From Treponema sp. UBA1233 (GTDB taxonomy: Bacteria; Spirochaetota; Spirochaetia; Treponematales; Treponemataceae): a DNA stretch of 5,529 nucleotides. This document shows positions 1 through 5,463 of the stretch, piece by piece. The number at the start of each line of letters is the position of its first letter. Positions within the stretch are counted from its first letter, which is position 1. The notes below the pieces were generated by a model. It was not told where the DNA came from and ran no database searches. It was given only the letters and a program-made list of their open reading frames with translations. Made by a program: the position numbers and the translations under genes. The DNA is taken from positions 1 to 5,529 of the forward strand of contig DBWR01000039.1 of the NCBI GenBank assembly GCA_002309305.1. The letters are read 5' to 3'.

Positions 1-479
1 GCGCTTGTGACTATGGAAACGTCAACCAGAATTGCATCGGGGATCGTGCAGCGGAATGTCTTTCTCTTTTTCCCCTCGGTGCCCAAAACCGAAACAGGAG
101 AAACAAGGCTGTCGTTGCTTAGGGTCGTGGGAAGACAGATGTAAAGCGATTTGCTTACAAAAGCCGCATACTTTGCCATGTCCAGAACGCTTCCTCCACC
201 AAAACCGATCACGGTGCTGATTTCGTTCATGACGATGTATTTTGCAAGGGAAACGGCCTGGTCAAAGGTTCCGTCGCTTACGATGTAGGTCTCGCATTTG
301 TCAAAACTGGCGCAAATGTTTTTTATCTTGTCCGTGTAAATCTTGTTTAAGGTTTCGTCCGTAACAAGAAGCGTGCTTTTCTTTTCGACACCGGGCATCT
401 GCTGTGCCAAAGACTCTGTTATCCTTGACGCAATTCCTTCTTCCACCAAAAGCCTGTCCGGCAACCTGAATCTGTTCAT
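1..479 (-). CDS. Iron-dependent alcohol dehydrogenase-like, glycerol-1-phosphate dehydrogenase type (3' end outside window)
   Basis: The first 159 residues are present; the rest runs off the left edge, so no stop is seen. The start at 479 has a GGAGG site (485-489) five bases upstream. The protein shows the NAD(P)-binding motif GFGGGSVLDMAK at residues 92-103, typical of the iron-containing alcohol dehydrogenase superfamily. It is followed by PTTLSNDSLVSP (117-128), which matches the PT-SHDG-SP region of sn-glycerol-1-phosphate dehydrogenases (EgsA/AraM, Fe-ADH_2) with Asn in place of the usual His. Asp153 in IPDAILVD is where this superfamily has its first metal ligand; the two histidine ligands would lie beyond the window. 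Family members reduce dihydroxyacetone phosphate or related small substrates in the cytoplasm. The gene lies 47 bases downstream of mazF on the same strand, with no convincing promoter between them, so it may be co-transcribed. Glycerol dehydrogenase or a dehydroquinate-synthase-like enzyme are alternatives; the superfamily is sure, the substrate is not. Confidence 0.75.
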   Translation of the reverse strand, partial: MNRFRLPDRLLVEEGIASRITESLAQQMPGVEKKSTLLVTDETLNKIYTDKIKNICASFDKCETYIVSDGTFDQAVSLAKYIVMNEISTVIGFGGGSVLDMAKYAAFVSKSLYICLPTTLSNDSLVSPVSVLGTEGKKRKTFRCTIPDAILVDVSIVTS

Positions 480-526
480 ACCATCCTCCGTGTGATTCCG
501 AAATGTCCAATCTCTGTTAAATCATG

Positions 527-868
527 TCAGTCTAGAGCCAGTAAAAGTTTTATGTTTTCCGCACATTCCTGCATTATTTGTTCCGGTAGAGTTGAGACAT
601 ATTCTATAAGACGGATGTTGTCTATGACCGTAATTTGAGGAGTGACAGCAACGGAATCTTTAGGTAATTTTGTCTCCACCTTGGAAAGCTTCATGTTCCC
701 CGGGAATTCTGCAAGGCGTATATTGGTTGAAAGAGGAATAACTATTGTGGTATGCATTGATGTTTGGTTGAAGGCATCACTTTGAACAATAATTGATGGA
801 CGGCGAAATCCGGGTTCACTTCCCAAAGGAGTGCCAAAATCAACCCACCATATTTCACCACGTATCAT
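527..868 (-). CDS. mazF: MazF/PemK-family endoribonuclease toxin
   Basis: This 113-residue protein has the full length and motif order of MazF toxins: RGEIWWVDFG at residues 3-12, GSEPGFRRP at 16-24 and IVIPLSTNI at 42-50. Family members are cytoplasmic dimers that cut single-stranded mRNA at short sequences and stop growth until the antitoxin returns. By alignment with Bacillus MazF, Arg23 matches the catalytic Arg, and Ser47 takes the place of the catalytic Thr. Ser at this position is a conservative change, so the toxin looks intact. The start codon lies inside the end of the antitoxin gene (14-base overlap), which suggests translational coupling; a GGGAG ten bases upstream of the ATG is a weak ribosome site. 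Cleavage specificity cannot be read from the sequence. Confidence 0.93.
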   Translation of the reverse strand: MIRGEIWWVDFGTPLGSEPGFRRPSIIVQSDAFNQTSMHTTIVIPLSTNIRLAEFPGNMKLSKVETKLPKDSVAVTPQITVIDNIRLIEYVSTLPEQIMQECAENIKLLLALD

Positions 869-1094
869 TTTTTGTCAGCTCCCGAATTGCCTCAAGTCCA
901 CATTCACGTAATTGTGAAAATTCATCAAATGCACCTGGATTCTCCTGCAAGAACGCGTTGGCACGTTCGGTGATGGAATCCAAAGAGGCTTTTTTATTAT
1001 ATTGAGAAAACAGATATCCAACATAATGAACCACTTCTAGCTGCAATGCTTCTGGCAAGGACTTGATTTGCTTTTCTAAGAGTTCATACGGCAT
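855..1094 (-). CDS. Antitoxin partner of MazF, DUF2281-like
   Basis: This 79-residue protein precedes and overlaps the toxin gene, the normal order for a type II toxin-antitoxin pair. Its first 33 residues (MPYELLEKQIKSLPEALQ and onward) resemble the DUF2281 helical domain seen in many VapB-like antitoxins, not the AbrB-type or ribbon-helix-helix domain usual in MazE. The C-terminal half (about 40-79, ending in RELTKNDTW) is charged and probably forms the flexible part that covers the toxin. A frame-compatible ATG at 1139 would add 15 residues, but it lies against the -10 box of the promoter and upstream of the likely transcript start. The start at 1094 has GGAGG seven bases upstream and is preferred. 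Antitoxins of this kind usually repress their own promoter; here that is inference. The role is supported mainly by position and by the N-terminal similarity. Confidence 0.85.
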   Translation of the reverse strand: MPYELLEKQIKSLPEALQLEVVHYVGYLFSQYNKKASLDSITERANAFLQENPGAFDEFSQLRECGLEAIRELTKNDTW

Positions 1095-1120
1095 AAGCTT
1101 TCCTCCAATAATTATCTTCC

Positions 1121-1160
1121 AAAATTCATTATACCACATTTTTCCCTTATTTTGAATTCT
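1121..1160. repeat. Imperfect inverted repeat over the toxin-antitoxin promoter
   Basis: AAAATTCA (1121-1128) and TGAATTCT (1153-1160) pair at 7 of 8 positions. They sit on the -10/start region and on the -35, where an autorepressing antitoxin or toxin-antitoxin complex could bind. A 9-base direct repeat ATTTTGAAT is also present at 1149-1157 and 1172-1180. The region is AT-rich, so chance matches are likely. Confidence 0.25.
1128..1156 (-). promoter_or_regulatory. Promoter of the toxin-antitoxin operon
   Basis: On the minus strand TTCAAA (1156-1151) is followed after 17 bases by a perfect TATAAT (1133-1128), preceded by TGG, an extended -10. Transcription would begin near 1121, leaving a leader of about 27 bases before the ATG at 1094 and including its GGAGG site. 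Confidence 0.75.
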
Positions 1161-1259
1161 TTTTTTATAGGATTTTGAATATTTTTATATGTTTTCTGCC
1201 ATTAGATATTCTGTTACTTTTTCCAGATTCGTTTGTTTACTCATTTAGGAGATTTTTCT

Positions 1260-1724
1260 ATGAGGATTAAACATTCAAGCAGGGCCGCGATGTACTTTTG
1301 TCTGGCAATGGCAATGACAGGAACCTGTTGTGCAAGTAACGATAAGAATTCTAAAAACGTAGACGGGGATATTTCAGTAGAATTACCAGTTGAAAGCCCC
1401 GACCCAATAGCCATAAAAAATCCCGGCACTCAAAAAGGAAGGCCTTCAATTTCAGATAAAACCGTTTTAGTCACGCTCAGGGATGATTGCACCGACGACG
1501 ACATCCGCACCCTTGCAAAAGAATTCAATCTTGAAGTGAAATACATTTATAGTTTTGGTAAAACCTGCGCACTATCATCAAAGGTTTCGCTTTCGGAAAA
1601 GGAAATCTACAACCTGATTGCACTCCTAAAGGCAGACAGTCGTGTCATAACCGCCGAACCGGACCACATCATCTATCTTGACGATCGTGAATGGAAAGGC
1701 TTTAACAAACCGGAAATAATGTAG
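1260..1724 (+). CDS. Small predicted lipoprotein with an I9 propeptide/inhibitor-like domain and no protease
   Basis: The 154-residue product begins with a signal sequence (basic MRIKHSSR, then a hydrophobic stretch to about residue 22). It ends in TGTCC, where Cys23 or Cys24 could be lipidated; the lipobox is weak but of the relaxed spirochaete kind. Residues 25-65 form a polar linker. Residues 68-140 resemble the I9 fold, the propeptide of subtilisin-like (S8) proteases: a strand KTVLVTLRD, a helix DDDIRTLAKEFN, the motif LEVKYIYSF, a second helix, and the final RVITAEPDHIIYL. In S8 precursors this domain is followed by a catalytic domain, but here a stop comes 14 residues later. A free-standing protease inhibitor or folding helper at the cell surface is therefore the best guess, and a degraded S8 gene is the alternative. 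The start at 1260 has AGGAG eight bases upstream; an in-frame TTG at 1233 has none. It is the only well-supported plus-strand gene. Confidence 0.75.
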   Translation: MRIKHSSRAAMYFCLAMAMTGTCCASNDKNSKNVDGDISVELPVESPDPIAIKNPGTQKGRPSISDKTVLVTLRDDCTDDDIRTLAKEFNLEVKYIYSFGKTCALSSKVSLSEKEIYNLIALLKADSRVITAEPDHIIYLDDREWKGFNKPEIM

Positions 1725-1769
1725 CAGGTCTTTTCCGCCCAATCTGAAATACATAAAAAATCCTCTTTC

Positions 1770-3065
1770 TCATCTTTCAGGCCATCTTCCCTGAGATCCT
1801 TTGGGGAAAGAGAAATCCATTCCGCCCCAGGAATCGTCCTCAACATAGAACCACGGTGAAATTGATTCCATGCTCTTTACGATGTGAAGATCCTGTGCCG
1901 GCAGATATCCCTGTCCGATGAGCATGATTTTCTTGCCTGTCTTTTTGTTCACCGCCATGTCAACGACGAAAACCGCGTGTCCCGGGGAACCGCTCTTTAC
2001 AAAAACGTCACCGATGCGCAAGTCGCTTAATTTGATGGGGACGATTTCTTTTGCCATGGAACGGGTGCTTGCATAGCTGTATACAATCTTTAGGTATTCG
2101 TCAAATATTTCCCGAGAAGTGCCTTTCTTGTATCCGCTTTTCCATCCGCTGCCGGTAAGCCTGTAGCCGTCAACATATTTGCTGAACGGAATCAAGACTC
2201 CGCTTTCTGCAGTGAATGCAATTTTATTGTAATAGCCTTTTGAATACAAATACTCCGCCCTCATCTTCATGCAGGAATCAGCACACTGGAGCAAGTCTTC
2301 CTTGAGCTGGGGAAAATCCAATACGGCAGCATGATAATTGCTGTTCTTTTTTTGTCCGTCATAATAGTAGATTGGAGTGCCTGCGGGTTTGAGCGGGAGC
2401 TTTCTGTAGAAATCCTCGTAAGATCCGGCTGCCACAGAAACACGCTCATATCCCTCCGGAACATCGAATCTTGTTTCTACAGTCATGCCCTTTTCGTTTA
2501 TCTTGACGTTGGAAGTTGTAGTGCCAAAGAAGAAGTTGTCCCAACCGTAATTGCCATAGTCATCTGAATCGTCATAGGAATCGGTTCCGGTGTCGAGCTC
2601 AGAATAGTTGCCGTCCAATCCCATAAGCCATGCTATAAAGTCATCAAGGTCTTCGTCATCATAAGTTTGACTGGTCGGCTTTGAAGTGCTGCCTGATTTT
2701 GTCTTATCATTTCCTGTGACGGTGGTTTGGGTTTTCTTTTCTTCCACATTTGTCACGGTTACAGTTACTTTTGTTTCTTCTGTCGTCTGAACTGTAGTGG
2801 AGCCGGATTTTGTGGTGGTAGTCTTTGTGGATTCAGTTTTTGTCGTAGTTGAACTTGTCTTTGGAGTTTCGGCTTTTGGTGTGGAGGAAACTTCGCTCTT
2901 CTTTTCCGTTTCTACCGCTGCCCGTGGTTGTTCTTGTTTTGGTACGGTCTTTTCTTGAGCCTGTGGTTCCTGTGTCTGTGAAACAGTTTGAGTGGTCGCA
3001 CAAGCTATAATCATGCCAGCAATGAGTGTGAAAGTTAATAATGCAAAAAGAATTTTCTTTACCAT
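1770..3065 (-). CDS. DUF4846 lipoprotein with a long Thr/Ser/Lys-rich linker
   Basis: The 431-residue product has a lipoprotein signal (MVKKI, hydrophobic core, MIIAC) with Cys22 as the lipidated residue. Residues 23-135 are a low-complexity stretch rich in Thr, Ser, Lys and Glu, fitting a spacer that holds the domain away from the membrane. Residues 136-175 are rich in Asp and Tyr. Residues 198-410 match the DUF4846 family as I know it: FDVPEGYERV, LPLKPAGTPIYYYDG, YHAAVLD, QCADSCMKMRAEYLY, RIGDVFVKSGSPGHAVFVVD and QGYLPAQDLH. The GDVF...GHA motif (His363) recalls NlpC/P60 and CHAP amidases, and Cys261 or Cys265 could be a nucleophile, but this is speculation; the family function is unknown. 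AAGGAG lies six bases before the ATG and overlaps the stop codon of the TPR gene ten bases upstream, so the two genes are very likely one operon. Confidence 0.87.
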   Translation of the reverse strand: MVKKILFALLTFTLIAGMIIACATTQTVSQTQEPQAQEKTVPKQEQPRAAVETEKKSEVSSTPKAETPKTSSTTTKTESTKTTTTKSGSTTVQTTEETKVTVTVTNVEEKKTQTTVTGNDKTKSGSTSKPTSQTYDDEDLDDFIAWLMGLDGNYSELDTGTDSYDDSDDYGNYGWDNFFFGTTTSNVKINEKGMTVETRFDVPEGYERVSVAAGSYEDFYRKLPLKPAGTPIYYYDGQKKNSNYHAAVLDFPQLKEDLLQCADSCMKMRAEYLYSKGYYNKIAFTAESGVLIPFSKYVDGYRLTGSGWKSGYKKGTSREIFDEYLKIVYSYASTRSMAKEIVPIKLSDLRIGDVFVKSGSPGHAVFVVDMAVNKKTGKKIMLIGQGYLPAQDLHIVKSMESISPWFYVEDDSWGGMDFSFPKGSQGRWPER

Positions 3066-3075
3066 AGTCAGCTCC

Positions 3076-3939
3076 TTATTTGTTCCTTACCCGTTCCAAT
3101 CCAGAGGCGGCGTATTGTTTGGCCTCGTCTGAATCAAGCTGGTACATGATTGTATAATATTTTTCCGCTTCCCTGTACTTCCCGGATTTCTCATAATCGG
3201 ATGCAAGGTTCCCAATGATGACATAATCATCTGGAGCTATTTTGTAGGCGGAAAGCAAAACTTCTATTGACTTGTCGTATTCTTTTGCGGATGAATAATA
3301 ATATGAAAGGTAATTCATGAATATTACGTTCTTGGGAAAACGCTTTAATATTCCGTCGAGTGCCTTCTTTGCGGAATTGCGGTCGGTATAATAGTCAAAC
3401 AGCGTGCAGTAATCATGAAGCGCGCTGACGACAACTTCTTCAACATTCCATCTGTTGGTGCTGAACTTTTGGTTGTTTGTCCAATACCAGTCCGTTTTGT
3501 TTTTGTCATAAACCTTCAGGAATTCCAGTATGGCATTGGCTCCCTCCGAATATTTTTCCGCATTCAGCAGGGCGTTGATTTTCCCAAAGTATATGTCCAT
3601 TCTGTTTGGATTCTTTTTAAGTGCCTTGTCCAAATAGGAGATGGCCTTCTTCAGGTCTGTGTCGTTGTAAAATGTTTTTGAGTAGGAACCATACTGGCCG
3701 TTCTTCATGTATCCGACAATGTTCTTTTCTTCCGCATTCCTGAACAGATAGTAGTTGAACCATCCTGTCATCAAGTCCGGGTCGCTGGGGCTTTCCTTTT
3801 CCCATTCTTCCAGAAGAACTTTGACGGCTTCATACCTTCCTTTTTGCAGCCCTTCGACTACCTGATTCTGTTTGTCAAATGCTTGGATATTAAATGCAAT
3901 CAGGGCAAGTAGAGAAATAAATAAAAATCTTTTTTTCAT
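3076..3939 (-). CDS. Secreted or periplasmic TPR-repeat protein
   Basis: The 287-residue protein starts with a signal peptide (MKKRFLFISLLALIAF) and a likely signal peptidase I site after NIQA (residue 20), so it probably acts outside the cytoplasm. Tetratricopeptide-type helix pairs are visible at about 94-127, 205-237 and 238-271; the last two contain the spaced small and aromatic residues of TPRs (for example AKEYDKSIEVLLSAYKIAPD and SGKYREAEKYYTIMYQLDSD). TPRs form scaffolds that bind other proteins. The start at 3939 has GGAGG five bases upstream. Upstream in-frame codons (to 3978) lie at or before the predicted transcript start and are not used. The gene lies directly before the DUF4846 lipoprotein, suggesting a shared envelope role, perhaps as its partner. 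The exact function is not recognisable. Confidence 0.87.
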   Translation of the reverse strand: MKKRFLFISLLALIAFNIQAFDKQNQVVEGLQKGRYEAVKVLLEEWEKESPSDPDLMTGWFNYYLFRNAEEKNIVGYMKNGQYGSYSKTFYNDTDLKKAISYLDKALKKNPNRMDIYFGKINALLNAEKYSEGANAILEFLKVYDKNKTDWYWTNNQKFSTNRWNVEEVVVSALHDYCTLFDYYTDRNSAKKALDGILKRFPKNVIFMNYLSYYYSSAKEYDKSIEVLLSAYKIAPDDYVIIGNLASDYEKSGKYREAEKYYTIMYQLDSDEAKQYAASGLERVRNK

Positions 3940-3981
3940 ATTTTCCTCCATATAATATTCGGGAGCATTCATGTACAATTC

Positions 3982-4011
3982 ATTCTACCAACTGTCAGTG
4001 ATTTTGGTCAA
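3982..4011 (-). promoter_or_regulatory. Promoter of the TPR-DUF4846 operon, embedded in the upstream gene
   Basis: TTGACC (4011-4006) and TAGAAT (3987-3982) are separated by 18 bases, and TGG before the -10 makes it an extended type. The -35 and part of the spacer lie in the last codons of the upstream membrane-protein gene, which ends at 3995. Transcription would start near 3975, about 36 bases before the ATG at 3939. Confidence 0.75.
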
Positions 4012-4684
4012 TAAAAGAAGCGTCTTTTCTTCCATATAATATCAGAAGTCCTTCGCCCAGGACTGTGGAAAAAATTATCGTGCCGGTTTTGAATATGAAA
4101 ATGGAATCCTTAAGGTCGACTAAATTCATTAATGGAAAAATCCTGAGGAAATAAAGTACGGTTAAAAGTGCCCATGCCGCCAGAAAGAAAAATGCGGGGA
4201 GGAAGAAAATCAAAACTTTGAAGCGCTTGGGGAATTTCAAGTTGAACAGTTTTGCCAGAATCATGTTCTCGCCAAAGAAAACTCCAAAAATTACAAGTAT
4301 GTTTTCTGCCAAAAGTATTCCGTATACAATAGCCATAAATACGGGTATGGATTCGCCGCTGTAAGGTATTATGATGAAAGGCAAAAGCGAAAGGCCAAAC
4401 GACAGCCTCTTGTTGTAAATCAGATAAAGGTGAATGAAAATCAGGATAAAGGAAACGGCGTAGGAAATCAAAAACAGTACAGCCTGTTTTACAGAAAGAG
4501 TTTTTACCGCAACAAGCTTGAGCCAGATGCAAAACACCAAAGGCAGGAGTATGAACGTCCAATAAGAGAGTCTGATCCACTGAAGTCCTCCCCAACCGTT
4601 TGCCAGAACTTCGATGTAGTACGAAATAAAACCAATTGCCGCAACCAGAATCAAACTGGTAATGTTTATAATTTTTTTATTCAT
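3995..4684 (-). CDS. Multi-pass membrane protein of unknown function
   Basis: This 229-residue protein is strongly hydrophobic, with about six predicted membrane spans near residues 5-25, 39-60, 67-90, 113-138, 156-180 and 194-217. They are separated by short loops; the longest (about 139-155, including KLFNLKFPKRFK) is basic and probably cytoplasmic. A short polar tail ends in DASFIDQNH. I see no catalytic or transport motif and do not recognise the family. The start at 4684 has AAGGA seven bases upstream. The gene lies 33 bases after another small membrane protein on the same strand with no clear promoter between them, so the pair is likely co-transcribed from 5243-5271. Its 3' end carries the promoter of the next operon. 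Confidence 0.85.
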   Translation of the reverse strand: MNKKIINITSLILVAAIGFISYYIEVLANGWGGLQWIRLSYWTFILLPLVFCIWLKLVAVKTLSVKQAVLFLISYAVSFILIFIHLYLIYNKRLSFGLSLLPFIIIPYSGESIPVFMAIVYGILLAENILVIFGVFFGENMILAKLFNLKFPKRFKVLIFFLPAFFFLAAWALLTVLYFLRIFPLMNLVDLKDSIFIFKTGTIIFSTVLGEGLLILYGRKDASFIDQNH

Positions 4685-4717
4685 GTGCTATTCCTTTTCA
4701 TTTATTAAATTGCAAAA

Positions 4718-5212
4718 TCAAGGCCTCGGATGAAACCTCACATCGTCATCGTAGTTGTATATGTATGCATCGTGAGTCCAGAGCTTGTAGCCTCCATCTT
4801 CCCAGCTTTGAATATATATCCCATTTTCTATCAGATATTCATCGTTCTGTTCGGGGATAACGCCGTTTTTTTCGTAATGCTTTTCCACATAGTTTTTTGC
4901 CTCAAGAAGTTTTTTCCTGCAGCGCCTTGAGTCTGCCTGATCCACATTCCAACCGATGATTGCGCAAATCAGGAATGGAAGGAAATAAAGGGCAAAAAGG
5001 TCAAAGGCATGGATGCTTGTGGATTTAACGATGTAAAAGATAGAGACAACCAAAGCAACCAGGAATATAGGAAATAAAAGTACGATTCCCATTGGGAGAA
5101 TGCGTCCGCCAAAATAAGATACAAAGCAGCATAAAACGCTAAGTGCAAGCAATATGATTTTGATGCCGTTTAATTCATCCTTTTCGTCAGTCATAAACAA
5201 TACTTTTTTCAT
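4718..5212 (-). CDS. Small membrane protein with a C-terminal soluble domain, unknown function
   Basis: The 164-residue protein has three predicted membrane spans (about 17-35, 41-62 and 68-89) followed by a soluble tail (91-164). The tail opens with a charged helix (RRCRKKLLEAKNYVEKHYEK), then NGVIPEQNDEYL, and ends in a Tyr/Asp-rich part (DAYIYNYDDDVRF). The helix followed by a YxxKNGxxP pattern looks superficially like the start of pseudopilin-type globular domains, but there is no prepilin signal, so no function is assigned. The start at 5212 has AGGA eight bases upstream and lies about 24 bases from the predicted transcript start; a second ATG seven codons in has no ribosome site. It is the first gene of the minus-strand membrane-protein pair and lies directly downstream of the palindrome array. 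Confidence 0.83.
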   Translation of the reverse strand: MKKVLFMTDEKDELNGIKIILLALSVLCCFVSYFGGRILPMGIVLLFPIFLVALVVSIFYIVKSTSIHAFDLFALYFLPFLICAIIGWNVDQADSRRCRKKLLEAKNYVEKHYEKNGVIPEQNDEYLIENGIYIQSWEDGGYKLWTHDAYIYNYDDDVRFHPRP

Positions 5213-5242
5213 TTGTCTTTTCCTGTTTAATTTATTGTAAAG

Positions 5243-5271
5243 ATTGTAACATGTGTTGTGTTACGGGTCAA
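5243..5271 (-). promoter_or_regulatory. Strong extended -10 promoter of the membrane-protein pair
   Basis: TTGACC (5271-5266) and TACAAT (5248-5243) are separated by exactly 17 bases, and TGT before the -10 makes it an extended type. Transcription would begin near 5236. The -35 and its upstream flank (TTTTATTGACC) are identical over 11 bases to the promoter at 3982-4011. Confidence 0.8.
5246..5264. promoter_or_regulatory. Inverted repeat between -35 and -10, possible operator
   Basis: GTAACA (5246-5251) and TGTTAC (5259-5264) form a perfect 6-bp inverted repeat around a 7-base centre. It fills the spacer and overlaps the -10, so a bound repressor would block RNA polymerase. No regulator gene is nearby to link to it. 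Confidence 0.45.
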
Positions 5272-5298
5272 TAAAATGAGTGTTTATGTGGCCGCCTC

Positions 5299-5412
5299 CG
5301 TCCGCCATGTTCGACAAAATCATGAAAACCTGTCGAATATAATCGACAAAATATAGAAAACTTGTCGAGTACAGTCGACAAAAATACCCTATATTGTCGA
5401 GTATGATCGACA
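5299..5412. repeat. Phased array of TGTCGA-N6-TCGACA palindromes, 32-bp period
   Basis: Three perfect units begin at 5331, 5363 and 5395, each of 18 bp: TGTCGA, six variable bases (ATATAA, GTACAG, GTATGA), TCGACA. A fourth position at 5299-5316 keeps a perfect right arm (5311-5316) but a degenerate left arm (CGTCCG). Unit starts are exactly 32 bp apart, with 14-base AT-rich spacers; the first two spacers are alike (AAAT..AT or TA..GAAAAC). Nearly three helical turns separate units, so all would face the same side of DNA. The array lies 28 bp upstream of the -35 of the membrane-protein promoter. As RNA the arms could form hairpins with 6-base loops. A cooperative regulator-binding array is the best guess; iterons or a dispersed intergenic repeat are alternatives. 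Confidence 0.88.
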
Positions 5413-5463
5413 GAATTGTCTTGTGTCAAGTGGTGGTGAGGTTATGCACCGGTCTATTCTCCC

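Noticed and set aside
480..526. Separate promoter for the dehydrogenase-like gene
   Set aside because: The best candidate (CTGACA with GACATT after 17 bases) matches the -10 at only three positions, so it was not annotated.
1095..1139. Longer antitoxin start at 1139
   Set aside because: The ATG lies next to the -10 box, upstream of the predicted transcript start, and has no ribosome site; the start at 1094 has GGAGG.
1711..1737. Hairpin CGGAAA/TTTCCG as a terminator after the I9-like gene
   Set aside because: The 6-bp stem has a 15-base loop and no T-run follows on either strand, so it is not a convincing intrinsic terminator.
3940..3978. Longer start for the TPR protein
   Set aside because: The extension begins with TTG at about the predicted transcript start and would put 13 polar residues before the signal peptide; GGAGG points to 3939.
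4110..4595. 161-codon minus-strand frame inside the membrane gene
   Set aside because: It lies wholly within the six-span membrane-protein gene in another frame, lacks a ribosome site and has no family-like content.
5338..5343. Perfect plus-strand TATAAT inside the array
   Set aside because: No -35-like hexamer lies 16-18 bases upstream and no plus-strand gene follows; it is the AT-rich centre of one palindrome.
5299..5412. CRISPR array
   Set aside because: Conserved units are only 18 bp with 14-bp AT-rich spacers, the unit centres vary, two spacers resemble each other, and no cas gene is nearby.
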